Positions 45,871 to 57,042 of a stretch of DNA of 64,000 nt are shown in pieces. A model generated the notes under the pieces. The model saw nothing but the letters and a program-made list of their open reading frames with translations, was not told where the DNA came from and did not search any database. Position 1 is the stretch's first letter. The number at the start of each line of letters is the position of its first letter. The translations under genes were made by a program, and so were the position numbers. Source of the stretch: Adenophora triphylla var. japonica (taxonomy: Eukaryota > Streptophyta > Magnoliopsida > Asterales > Campanulaceae); contig JAFEMH010003609.1 in assembly GCA_022495995.1 (NCBI GenBank), positions 1 through 64,000 on the forward strand. The letters are read 5' to 3'.

Positions 45871-46359
45871 ATAGTATAATCATTACTGGCTTTCAATATT
45901 TACATTGATATTCGAAATTTACAAAGAAAAAAAAAGCATCCTAATACACAAAATATCAGTTCGATTTGACTGATAAGAAGGAAAACTCATTTCTTAAACC
46001 AAAATGAAAACCTATCAGGTTTACAAATGAAATTTAAAATTAGGTTTTATTAATAATTGATTTGGAGTAAAATTTATGCTTAGTGGGACCAAATCACTAG
46101 TCTTCCCTAACTAAAAATCAACTATTTACAAAAATATTATTGCGCAATTAAAAGAACGTTTTTCCTAATTGATATGAACAACACGTTTTTATAAGAGTAA
46201 CTCAAAATAAAAAAGATAATTTATAACGGCGTCATTAAACTTGTAAACCCATGTTTTTTTTATTTTATTTTTTAAATTAAGTTTTTATTAATAATTGATT
46301 TGGAGTAAAATTTATGCATAGTGTAACCAAATCACTAGTCTTTCTTAACTAAAAATATA

Positions 46360-46615
46360 CTCCCTCCGTCCCTAATAGCTTATTCATTTATTGTTGAGAA
46401 CGGAAAAAAAAGAATAATGTTATTAAAGTAGGAGTTGTAAATGGATAGGAGAGAAAATAAGTGGAGAGAATAGTAAATTTGAAAAGTGTTGTAAGTATGA
46501 CAAGTGGATCTCATGAATAAAGAAATATTAAAAAAAATCCTTTTTAAAAAAGCGTAACTTTAAAGTGGAATACCCAAAATAGTAAAATGTGTAAGGTAAT
46601 ATGGAATGGAGGAAG
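46360..46615. mobile_element. Stowaway MITE in copy A
   Basis: CTCCCTCCGTCCCTAATAGC after TA; right end GAATGGAGGAAG before TA. 256 bp. Confidence 0.75.
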
Positions 46616-46938
46616 TATCAGATACCGTTTGAGCAATAAATAGATAGTTGGCTATTTGGACGGTAGAATGGAATAAAATGAGTAAAATGAACACAAGATT
46701 TTGGGAGAAACTAGTTTCTCCTTAAGTTATAGAAAGTCCTGTTTTATAAACTGTTCCTAAATATTCACTAACTACTTTCAAGTAGAAAAAAGTGAACTTT
46801 TTATAATTTATGGAGAAACTAGTTTCTCCCAAAACTTGCTCTAAAATGAATTGGCTTGACTCGTTGATCAGGCTTCAACTATTTTTTCATTACAAACTAC
46901 TGAATATACATTTGATATAATAAGGAAATCAAATCAGA

Positions 46939-47235
46939 CTAGGAAACATCCAAGCAGGTGGGCGACCAACGAGGCGGCTGCTTGGCCTGGCGTGAGGCGG
47001 ACGCCTGGGACACAACAACATTGGCTGAGGTATGTTCAAGATGAGGCGGCCGCTTGGCCTGGCTTGAGGCGAGCGTCTGGCTTGCAAAAGGATTGGCCGA
47101 GCCTTGTTGAGGATGAGGCGGCCGCTTGGGCCTAGATGAGGCGGGTGCCTGAGTCACAGATGAAGCAGCCGTGGGTTGCTGCATTTGAGGCCTGTCTTGT
47201 GATTCTTCCTTGATATCCTTAATTGATAAATGCAT
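46939..47235 (-). pseudogene. C-terminal gene fragment with 24-residue repeats
   Basis: 98-codon minus-strand frame with two full and one partial copy of a 24-residue repeat (ASSQAKRPPHLEHTSANVVV and relatives; 72-bp DNA period). It is rich in Pro, Ser, Arg and Ala and ends SPTCLDVS and a stop. It lies in the unique DNA between duplication copies A and B. The first seven residues come from copy-B sequence, so the true upstream exon is missing. I do not recognise the family. Confidence 0.35.
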
Positions 47236-47450
47236 TTATCAGCTATTTTAACTGAAAAGACAAAAAAAAATAAAAAAAAGAAAGAAAAGAAAAGTAAATT
47301 TTTGTAATATCACAACTTACATATTCTTTTTTTGTAAATAACGTCTTTTTAAAATAGTTTTTGATAAAAACTCCTAATTATATTGGACAAAATATTTTAA
47401 TTAAAAATGACACTTATTTTGAAACGAAAAAAGTAATAATCGCTAGAAAC

Positions 47451-47647
47451 AGGTACGCATTGTTTTGATTACATTACCAATGTAGGAGAAAGAGAAAAAA
47501 TCTTTTTTGTTTGCCGGGCCAAATAAAGGTCTAAGTAAACATTTGAATAATGCATCCATACGAGTATACTCCCTCCGTCCCACTCGAATCGAAGTCACTT
47601 TTTATCCAAAAGGGTATTTCATTTAAAGTGTCACCTTTCCTAAAAAG
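47451..47647. repeat. left copy of a 197-bp target duplication around gypsy element 2
   Basis: AGGTACGCATTG ... CTTTCCTAAAAAG appears identical to 61074-61270. It ends exactly where the LTR begins and includes the first 79 bp of a Stowaway. Confidence 0.9.
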
Positions 47648-48415
47648 TGATGTTGCTAGGACCTTCCTCAACAGCAACTTCACCGCTGTAATCCCACTTC
47701 GATATCTCCGGCTCCTTCTTCTCCGACTGGTCTGCACACAATCAAACGTCAACTAAGCCGGGGGCGGCTCCGGCGAAAGCCCCTCCGGCGTGAGGATAAG
47801 AATTGGCTAGTTAAAGGGGAAAATCAACAAAGTTTGAGAGTGTTTTTGGTTGTGTGTGTATTAATCAACATACCTTGACAATGAAGCCTGCATATCTTAT
47901 TTATACCCCTCATCCTCGTGCCTTGCACATGACATCCTCACATTTCATGCCTACTGCCACGTGTCGCCATATCATTGGTCCTTTCATAAAGTAAACCCTA
48001 ATCACGTGATCATCAATCCCAATGCATAACCGTCTAATGGGTCCCACTTGGTAGATATTTATATGCCGCCTCTGGTGAATAACATTAACAAGAATCCTTC
48101 TCTCGCCGGATAGAGTCACTTCTTGTCCTATCTCGCCTCATCATTATGTCTCGCCTTATCCGACTGTGTCGCCTTTAACGTCATGTCTTGCCATTATTCT
48201 TTATCGCCGGCTCTCCTCATAATGTGTCGCTGTTTGACGTCTTGGTATTCTCCCCTTCTTAATGATATTAGTGGGATACTTCTGTCTCGCCTTTCTTCCT
48301 TGGGCCGCCTATATCCTTTTCTTCTTCATGGATCGCACTCTAATTTGAGCCCACTTTGCCGCTTTCTTGTTAATAAACTTGGGCCAAGCCCAATCTTTAT
48401 ATTTGGTCAGCATCA
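47648..48415 (-). repeat. 3' LTR of gypsy element 2 (complete)
   Basis: On the minus strand it starts TGATGCTGACC after AAACTTAGGGGCTTC and ends GCAACATCA. 768 bp, close to the 753-759 bp of element 1. The right boundary is set by TG after the G-rich tract, as in element 1. Confidence 0.8.
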
Positions 48416-48430
48416 GAAGCCCCTAAGTTT
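48416..48430 (-). other. polypurine tract, gypsy element 2
   Basis: The minus strand AAACTTAGGGGCTTC directly precedes the 3' LTR. Its GGGG(C/T)...TG context matches AAGTCGGGGGCCGC-TGA of element 1. Confidence 0.6.
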
Positions 48431-48670
48431 ATGGCGAGATTCATTTATGGTCTCGCCAAAAACTTTATGTTCAAAGATTATTCAATTAGCGACATATGCA
48501 ATTTTCTTCAAGAAGCTACCACTGGAGATCCCTGTCCATACACGTGTCCTTCTCTTGGTAACCCTTAACATTTTAATGAGCCGTCATTTGGGAATCGTGC
48601 CCGGTTGTGAGGGAAAATTCAAAAATCTTCCCCAAACGTCACATCCATCATTTCCTTAACCCCTCTCTCA

Positions 48671-48678
48671 TATAAATA
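48671..48678 (+). promoter_or_regulatory. antisense TATA box, gypsy element 2
   Basis: CTCATATAAATACC in the plus orientation, 255 bp inside the 3' LTR edge and about 430 bp upstream of the antisense ATG. The 5' UTR may have an intron (CAGGTAACTT near 48975). Confidence 0.55.
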
Positions 48679-49098
48679 CCAAATCATAACCCCCATTCCT
48701 CTTTTCACAACACTTAAACCCTGCTCGAACCCTTTCCTTTTCCGGCGAACATCAACACTGATTCCGACCATTCTTCCTCATTTTTCACCGCCTAAATCCC
48801 TGATTTCTTGCCCACATTTGCTTCTTGACCTTGATTCCATTCTTATTTACGCCTTTTCAAAGTGATTTGGTGTAATACTTCTCACTTCCCAGGATCTGAT
48901 CATCGTCTCCGGCGTCTGTTCATCTTTCCCGGTGACCCTTCATCTTTTCCGACCAAGATCATCCTTTTCCTCAGGTAACTTTTCCTAAAACCCTTCGCAT
49001 TCTTTATCCTTCACATTTTGGTCTCCCCCTTTTGACCGATTATTTAAAGTTGCATTTCCTTTCATTACATAAAAATAATTCTTCCCAAACTGCCCTTC

Positions 49099-52000
49099 AT
49101 GGTAAGATCTAAATACTGTGCCAAGGTAGTTAGATACGGTCGCTGTCAGGTTTCAGGCGGCTTTTATAGACGCCTGCGAACTACTTGGGCGAGATTGCCC
49201 AAGGCCGACCTAATTAGGTTTTTAGTTGAACACTGGGTGGATCCTTCGCTGATTGACTCCCTTGAAATCCAAGGCCATTTTTTCCTTCCACTTTCAGCCC
49301 CTATGTCGCACATTTTCCCTTCTAGTAATCAATTGGTTCGATTTATTAAAGATAAGTATAAACTGTCTTTAAGCGACTCCTCTGAATCCCAATGTGTCGC
49401 TGATCCCTTTTCCAAACGTAGAACACATTATAAATCAATCCTTTCTTCTTCTTCTTCCAGTGATTCCTGCGACATGGCTGGTCAAGCAACATCTTCTGCC
49501 GCTGCTGCTTCCAACAATCCCCCTCCTACTGGGGTTCAAAATATCGCCCTTCAAGAAGGTACACTTTTTACCAATCCCGCGCATGCTGAGGCGGGATCTT
49601 CCCATGCAACAGATAAAGACTCTCTAATTCCCAACCTTATAACTGATTGGCATAGGGAATATCACATAGATAGCTCCATCTATTGCATTTCTGAATATCA
49701 GGGAGACCTTTCCCTTGCCCACTTACGAGAAATGCGGGAAGGCATTGTCATTTTCCCTTCTCAACTCAAGGCCGGCCTTAGGATCCCCTTTGATCCTTTC
49801 CTTTGTGAATTCTTGTATAAAGCCCAAGCCATGATCACCGAAATTCACCCAAATGCTATTAGAATAATAACTACCTTCATCACCATTTGTCGCTCTCTGC
49901 GAAAAGAACCCACCATTACCGCTATGCTTTCTTTGTTTACTGGATACAAACAAACCAACCAACTTGCTGATGACATATTGGAAACTCGCCTTTCTCTCCA
50001 ATACCATAGGGGTCCCAAAGTCCTTACTCCACTGCCCACCAAAATTCACGATTGGATGGACGACCCTCTCTACGTTGTTTCTCGCGTTGGATGGTCTCAT
50101 CCTGCCGACCTTCATCCTATTAATACTCAAATTGACTCCAAAGATGCTTCTACCCTTGGCGACACTGCCCTTGTTGACGACATTCGCTCCTTGATTGCCT
50201 TACCTGCAAATTCTGCCCCTGACGCTCCCCAGCCTCTCATTTCTTGGAGAGGTATTCTGCGGAATAGGGAATTGCTAGATCAAGTCGGTTTGGCTGACAA
50301 CTTACCCCGAGTCCAGCCCCGAGTTCCAATAAGCCACGTTTATTTCGACGGATGGGAGCGACATTCCGACAACAAGTATGCTCATGAATGTCAGTCTTGC
50401 AAAGGTTCTCGTCACTGTACTGCCATGAATACCGCTCTTTGTATGTCTCCCCTTTAATCTTATCTTTTCTTTCCTTCAATTATAACTTGAAATACCATAA
50501 CCCTTAACTTCCTTCTATTTATTTTCAGATCACCGGGCCAAATCCATGGAAAGTCGTCAAGCTGCCAACTCAGAAACTGACAAGAGAAGGAAACAATTGG
50601 CCAATGCACGCGGCCTTGCTCTTGCTTCCCTCCCTGAAAATCTTACTTTGCCAATTTCTCGCGATGGTAAAGATGCTGAAGAGATTGCTTTGGAGAAAAC
50701 TCAGAACACAACTAGAAAAAGAGCCGCACCAACCAACCAAGCGGCGCGAGCTAAACGACTGAAAAGAGTCGCTTCTGTAACGACCAATGTCACTCCCGCT
50801 TCTCAGGTAAATGTCCCGCCAAATCCTGCTACTGATTCAACTCCTGCTTCTGTTGAAACTAATCTCCCGCCCACTTCTATTTCGCCAAATATTGAGACCA
50901 CCATTTCCCAAGCTGATATCCCGCCAACTGATGTCGCACCGACGACTGAAAATGTTGAAATTCTTGCCTCCGATCTTGTTCCACCAAATACTTCTTCTTT
51001 AGAAGTTAATATTTCTGAGCCCCAACAAACTGAAAATCTTCCTCTCCGCGGGACGGAGATCTGCGACTTAACACTCATTTCCAGCTCCCCTTCAACTCCT
51101 CCTGGCCCTAGCACTTCTTCCGCTCTTCCTACTCCTAGCTGGCTACAGGAAAACTTTTCCAAGCCCCTTGATTTTGTTGGGCTTTATGAGCTTAGCAAGG
51201 AAATTGCCGAGTCCCCGCATAAAGGGGTTGATTGAGGAAACTAAAAGCACGGAAGAATATCTACTCAAGTGCTCGGCCTTAATCAGAGCTAGTGATCAAG
51301 TACAGGTTCATAATGTCTCCCAAATGGACTCTGCTCATGCCGCATGCCAGGCGGGTTATTATTTTTCATTGGTTAGTTCTTCTTTCCTTCCTTATTTTAT
51401 TTTACCTTAATCTTATTCTCAACTTTCTCTTAACTTCTAATTGTTATCTTTTCCCAGCTTGGATCTTCTATCACCGGCATTAGCGAGGCAAACACTCGAC
51501 TGGAAAATGAATCGGCCAGATTGAAACGCGACAAAGATACCCTTAAGGGTAGACTTACGAGACGGGATTCTTCAATCAAAAACTTGGAAAAGGAGCGGGA
51601 CAAATTGAAGACTGATCTAACCACTTCTCACAATCAGCTTGACCAGACCCTAACGGATCTCAATGCCGCCAATTCCAGTCTCGCCACTGCCACTACTGAA
51701 CTTGATTCTGCCAAAGAAAATGTCGCTAAACTGAGGAGTGAGAATGAAGCTTTAAAGGAAACTCATGCCGCTGAAACTCGAACTCTCCAAGACGAGATTG
51801 CTAGGCTTAAAGAGGAACTAGCTGAGAAGACCGCGGAAGTTGCTGCTCTGAATGCCGATGTGGCTCAATTAACTGACGACATCGCTGACATTGGGAACCA
51901 AACTTCCCTTCAAGTTATGCGAGCCGCAGCGGCTGAAATCAACGACATTCCTGCTATCACGCTTGAAAAACTCGCCCACTGGGGTTCTGAGCCAATTTTT

Positions 52001-52249
52001 AGCGAGGTTTGTCGCCGCGGTCATTCCGTAGTTCCTTATACTCCTGAAGAACTCAAAGATCTTGCTGATGAAGATGCTTTGCTGGGAAAATCGCCATGGA
52101 GAGCTCCTCCTGTTCAAGTTCCAAATGCTATAGCTTTGTGGGATACTCTTCTTGAGCACAAGCATAAGCAGCTGGATGATGCCAAAGCTCTTGCTTTAGC
52201 GGCTTCAAGCTCCAGCCAAGTCATCCCGCCTACTGAACCCGATGTCTGA
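49099..52249 (+). CDS. antisense multi-exon gene of gypsy element 2 (Transposase_28-like plus coiled coil)
   Basis: Exons 49099-50440, 50529-51371 and 51458-52249 by GT..AG and frame. Exon 1 starts MVRSKYCAKVVRYGRCQV. A Ser-rich linker follows, then a conserved globular part (YHIDSSIYCISEYQGDLS, GLRIPFDPFLCEFLYKAQ, IHPNAIRIITTFITICRSL). This matches the 'putative gypsy type transposon' (Transposase_28) family of plant proteins. Exon 2 is Pro/Thr/Ser-rich. Exon 3 is a long heptad coiled coil (RLKRDKDTLKGRLTRRDSS, then LRSENEALKETHAAETRTLQ) of about 130 residues. One frameshift lies near 51215 between ELSKEIAESP and KGLIEETKSTEEY. The role is unknown; antisense genes are known in Tat elements. 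Confidence 0.75.
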
Positions 52250-52765
52250 TCTATCTCCTTCTTAACTTTTACTTTGAACAGTTTTTTGTAACTTGCCTGA
52301 TGGCTAAACAATTTACTCTCTTTTCTTTTTGGGGCCTGCGTGCCTTTTGAACATTGTACATTTGCGGCCTCTGTGCTTGCCCCTTTACTTTTTGCTTTAC
52401 TTATTTCTCCACTCATTGTTTTGATAGTTCATCAAAATCTCTTTTGCATGACAGGTATCATACACATATACTCCCATCGAAAAAGTGAAGTCGTCTTTAG
52501 GCGACTTTACTCATAACATATTTTGCGACTCATATTGTCGCTAACTCTAATCTTTTCTTGATCTTCTTTTGCTTTATACTTAGAATAATTTCCTTCTTTC
52601 TGCCTCATCTTTCCTTTTTTCTTTCAGCGAGAGAGTGATATCTTTCATAGCGACTTATGCTCTTGCCCTTACTGCGAGATAAATCTTTTCTTCATTCATA
52701 GCTCCGAAACTTTCATTTTTATAGTCCATAGACTTTTACATCTTTCACCATCCATAGCTTGATTT
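52250..52765. other. 3' region of the antisense gene
   Basis: T-rich non-coding DNA after the antisense stop. It contains hairpin 1 and the repeat 'attgttttgatagttcatcaaaa', which recurs right of the array at 53277. Confidence 0.5.
52484..52511. promoter_or_regulatory. hairpin 1 (AGTGAAGTCG / CGACTTTACT)
   Basis: A 10-bp stem with one G-T pair closes an 8-base loop TCTTTAGG. The surrounding 'acacatatactcccatcgaa' is repeated with hairpin 2 at 53359-53386. Confidence 0.5.
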
Positions 52766-53245
52766 ATATCATAGTTTACAACTTACATTGACTCACATCG
52801 ATTTATAGTCCGACGACTTACTTTGACTCGCATCGTTTTATAGTCCGACGACTTTCTTTGACTCGCATCGTTTTATAGTCCGACGACTTTCTTTGACTCG
52901 CATCGTTTTATAGTCCGACGACTTTCTTTGACTCGCATCGTTTTATAGTCCGACGACTTTCTTTGACTCGCATCGTTTTATAGTCCGACGACTTTCTTTG
53001 ACTCGCATCGTTTTATAGTCCGACGACTTTCTTTGACTCGCATCGTTTTATAGTCCGACGACTTTCTTTGACTCGCATCGTTTTATAGTCCGACGACTTT
53101 CTTTGACTCGCATCGTTTTATAGTCCGACGACTTTCTTTGACTCGCATCGTTTTATAGTCCGACGACTTTCTTTGACTCGCATCGTTTTATAGTCCGACG
53201 ACTTTCTTTGACTCGCATCGTTTTATAGTCCGACGACTTTCAACA
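52766..53245. repeat. 35-bp tandem array, about 13 copies
   Basis: Units beginning TAGTCCGACGACTTTCTTTG recur every 35 bp from 52806 to 53226, almost all identical, with a degenerate copy at the left edge. The array lies between the convergent 3' ends of integrase (minus) and the antisense gene (plus). Confidence 0.95.
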
Positions 53246-53358
53246 TTTATTCATTCCTTTCAATAATTCATCAAAAATTGTTTTGATAATTCATCAAAAA
53301 CTCTTAACCTTCTTACCTTTAGCGAAATATCACCATACACATATACTCCCATCGAAAA

Positions 53359-53386
53359 AGTGAAGTTGTCTTTAGGCAACTTTACT
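53359..53386. promoter_or_regulatory. hairpin 2 (AGTGAAGTTG / CAACTTTACT)
   Basis: Same stem-loop as hairpin 1 with the same loop. The C-G pair next to the loop-proximal end is replaced by T-A, so both arms changed and pairing is kept. Confidence 0.5.
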
Positions 53387-53649
53387 CTTGAGCGATTTAT
53401 TTACCATGTCATTGGCTACTGATCATACATAACTATAAAATTCATTTCATGTAAAGCACATATGAGGAATAAAATTTCATATTTTCATTGTATCATAAAC
53501 ATATTCAACATAAGTTCCATGTATATACTTTCTATTAAAATCATGAAGCATATGACTTTCATTCATCATTGAAAAGTTCATAAATTCATTAAAATGACTA
53601 TTAAAAAGACTTTTAATAAGAACAATATAAGCAAATTACCCTTATCACT

Positions 53650-54735
53650 TCAATGGTAGTATTTCTTTAAGTGATCAACACTCCATGCATTCGGGACCTC
53701 TTTGCCGCCTTCTTCTTTCAAGTGATAAGCCCCCTCTCGCACAATTCTAGCAATTTGGAAGGGACCTTCCCATTTCGGATCTAGCTTGGCAAATCCCGCT
53801 TTCGCGCCTTTAACTTCACGGCTCCTCAACACCCAATCGCCAACATTAAATGACCTCTTCTTTACTCGCTTATCGTGTTGTGCCTTCATCCGCTGCTTGT
53901 AATTAATCATCCTCATTCTCGCTCTAAGCCTCTTTTCATCACTCAGATCTAGCTCAAAGCACCTCCTGTCGCTATTCATTATCTCGTCATAATAAGTTAC
54001 TCTATGGGTAGGCAAACCCATCTCAGCAGGAGCCATTGCTTCGAGCCGTAAGTTAATGCGAAGGCTGTCTCGCCAGCTGACCCCTTTACTGTCGTTCTAA
54101 CATACCATAAAGCGTGGACAGCCTCCTCCAACCAAGCCCCGCCTCTCTTCTCTAAGTTTTTACACAAAATCTCGAGAACTTGCTTGTTAGCGGCTTCCAC
54201 TTGTCCGTTGCATTGCGGCCTATACACCGCAGACGCCAATGTTTGATACTCAAATTCTCGCAAAATCCGTGAAACTTCTTTCTAAACTGCGGCCCATGAT
54301 CGAGATGATTGCCCGCGGCATTCCATGGCGACATAGGATTTCCTCCGTTACAAACCCGATGATCCGGTCTTCGCAGTAGAAGTTAAAGCTCTTGCCTCAC
54401 CACTTGGTAAAATAATCAACGCCTACCACCACCATCTGCGCTCCTCCTTTGGCCTTGGGGAAAGGTCCTATAAGGTCTATTCCCCACATATCAAAAGGCC
54501 AAGCTGCCTACAATTGGGTCTGCTCAGCCGGCCGCCTAGGAATGTTAGCATGTCGCTGGCACTGATCACATCGTCTTACATACTCCTCCGCATCCTTCTT
54601 CAATGACGGCCAATAATACCCATGAAACATGATTTTATTAGCCAACGTTCTTGCTCCTGGATGACCTCCACAAACGCCCTCATGCACCTCAAACAAAACG
54701 TTATCAACCTTCCCTGGTTCCACGCATCTCATCAA
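53650..54735 (-). pseudogene. gypsy element 2 integrase
   Basis: The N-terminal HHCC zinc domain is intact (HEGVCGGHPGARTLANKI..., CDQCQRHANIPRR). TAG and TGA stops follow at about 54507 and 54398 in the core, which still shows MWGIDLIGPFPKA and VDYFTKW. A frame change comes before the catalytic Glu region (YRPQCNGQVEAANKQVLE). The C-terminal domain (VGDWVLRSREVKGAKAGF, KLDPKWEGPFQI, AYHLKEEGGKEVPNAWSVDH) is open to the stop at 53650. Inactive as written. Confidence 0.85.
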
Positions 54736-55486
54736 AGGCCGCGAGAAAGACTTCCGGTATAAGATCCCATCCTGTATGCAAACCTTGGTGACATTTTCCT
54801 AACAATCTTCGCCTTATCTTCGTCTTGTGGCAGCTCTTCTTTCTCCAAATAGTCTTTCATTTCATTTACCCAATCTTTTTCACCAACTTCAATTTCCATT
54901 ATCAGGGGCCTGTCAAAAGCCGGCTCTTCCACAAATTCAACTACCACTTTCTTAGGCAACTCCTCTATTTTATCGCAAGCGACTTTGCTCAACATGTCGG
55001 CTCGCTCATTTTTCTCTCTATCAATCTCGCACTAGCCTCCCAATAATCAAAGCTTTGCAAAATCTGCCTTACCATTTCACAATACTTTGTCAAAATTGCA
55101 CTCACTACTCCATATCTTCCTTTTACTTGGTTAACAATTAACTGAGAGTCAGAGTGGGCGACTATCTGCTTTACTCCGATATCTCGGCATAACTCCAAAC
55201 CCGCCACCAACGCCTCGTATTCTGCCTGGTTGTTTGTCATGTTAAACTTAAACCTCAAGGCCTTCTCATATGTGCAATCTTTTCCTGGCGAGCTTAATGA
55301 AATCCCGGCTCCGCCTTTGTCCTTAGCTGAGGACCCATCAACAAACAATTCCCAACATCCCGCAGGTCTTTCTTTCTCTTCTTCCGCTTCAGGGTCTTGC
55401 GACTTGGCCTTCCTCTTCCTTGCCTCTTGAGTCTCAACCTCCTCTCTTTCATATGTGAATGAAGTTTCGAGAATAAAGTCCGCCAA
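54732..55486 (-). pseudogene. second (archaeal-type) RNase H and linker, gypsy element 2
   Basis: ELFVDGSSAKDKGGAGISL, NNQAEYEALVAGLELCRD and VAHSDSQLIVNQVKGRYG carry the Asp-Glu-Asp active-site residues of the extra RNase H that Tat elements acquired. The frame breaks near 55020 and continues in a neighbouring frame as ADMLSKVACDKIEELPKK to 54732, the linker before integrase. Confidence 0.85.
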
Positions 55487-55569
55487 AGCCTGAGCCTTAA
55501 TCGCCTTTCTCGCCTCATATTGAATATCAAATTCTGTTAATTCAATTGACCATTTAAGAAGCCTTCCAC

Positions 55570-57042
55570 TGAATCAGCCGTTGTAAAATCTTTCTTAAGG
55601 GTGCATTGGTCAACACAAGAACAGGTGAGATAGGAAATAGGCCCTCAACTTCCTTGTCGCTATTACCAAGGCATAAGCCAATTTTTCTGCATTAAAATAT
55701 CTCGCTTCTACCTCACTCAATGCCTTTGAAACATAATACACTGGTTTTTGCATGCCACCATCCTCCTTTATTAATACCGCCGCATCGCTAAATCTGATGC
55801 CGCTAAGTAGACATATAAATGGTCTCCTTCCTCTGGGCTACATAAGATGGGCGGCTTTCCCAAATACTCCTTTATCTTCTGAAAAGCTTCTTCACACTTG
55901 TCATCCCAAGCAAACTTCTGATCTCCTTTCAGTACTTTGAAGAACGGCAAACATTTCTCAGCTGACCGCGACACAAATCGTCCCAAAGCTATCACCCTAC
56001 CATTTAACCTCTGAATCTCTTGAATGGTCTTGGGCGACTTCATATCAATTAACGCCTGGATCTTCTCAGGATTTGCCTCTATCCCGCGGCGATTTACAAG
56101 AAATCCCAAAAACTTTCCCGCCGTTACTCCAAAGGTGCACTTACTTGGATTAAGCTTCATGGAATTCCTTCTCAAGTTCTCAAAAGTTTCCGCCAGATCC
56201 GCCAAATGATCCTCCCCCTTGGTCTTGATCACCATATCGTCAATATAAGCCTCAACATTCCTCCCAATCTGCGATTTAAATATCTTGTTAACCATCCTTT
56301 GGTATGTCGCCCCAGCGTTCTTCAAACCAAAAGGCATCATTTTATAGCAAAAATTTCCAAGGGGAGTCCTGAAAGCTGTTTTGGCTTTATCCTCTTCAAG
56401 CATCTTGATCTGGTGATACCCTGAGTAAGCATCAATAAAGCTAAACACCTTGTGTCCCGAAATAGAATCCACCAGTCTATCAATCTTTGGCAAAGGATAA
56501 CAATCCTTGGGACATGCCGTATTCAAATCTGTAAAATCTATGCACATTCTCCACTTCTTGTTCGCTTTCAACACCATCACTGGGCAAGCTAGCCAGACTG
56601 GATAAGTGATCTCTTCAATGATTCCCGCCTTTAGCAACTTCTCTACTTCCCCAATCACCGCTTTCTCCTTTTCCGCAGATAAGTATCTCACCTTCTGCTT
56701 AAAAGGCTCTACATTTGGATCAGCATTTAGACAGTGTAAGGCGACATTTTCATCAACTCCGCACATATCCTCTGGTCTCCAGGCAAATACATCAATGTTA
56801 TCTCGCAAAAAATTAATTAGCATATCCCGCTCTTCCTTCTTCAACTGTTGCCCAATCTTGATTTTCTGTTCGGGATATCCATCATTCACAATCACTTCTT
56901 CCAATTCTTCTGCCGCCTGAATATCAGGCTCATCCCGCATTTGCAGTGTGTCTACTTCAATTTCAGCTGCCTTTTTCCGATCGACATTTCTCTTCATCCC
57001 AATACCGCTACTCTCCCCTTTTTCTCTCTCGCCACGCGACAT
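55570..57042 (-). pseudogene. gypsy element 2 reverse transcriptase and first RNase H
   Basis: The open frame 57042-55771 has RMCIDFTDLNTACPKDCYPL, FSFIDAYSGYHQIKM, the fingers/palm MMPFGLKNAGATYQRMV and the catalytic AYIDDMVIK, then the thumb/connection LGRFVSRSAEKCLPFFK. It stops at 55771 after LYVYLAASDLA. In another frame RNase H goes on (KEDGGMQKPVYYVSKALSE, KLAYALVIATRKLRAYF) to about 55590. One base has been lost near 55785. Confidence 0.9.

Larger units (their letters stand above)
43160..46898. repeat. segmental duplication, copy A
   Basis: Homologous in order to copy B: 43160-43639 matches 47222-47568 and 61486-61620; 44976-45710 matches 61621-62306; 46625-46898 matches 62870-62995. 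Differences are insertions (the putative solo LTR in A; a Stowaway and a gypsy element in B), a small inversion, and substitutions. No gene is supported. Confidence 0.75.

Noticed and set aside
47910..48659. Open frames on both strands in the left gypsy LTR region, repeated at 60605-61108
   Set aside because: Identical because the LTRs are nearly identical; promoter/leader DNA, not a gene.
52766..53245. CRISPR-like array
   Set aside because: Units are contiguous 35-bp repeats without unique spacers, inside a plant retroelement.
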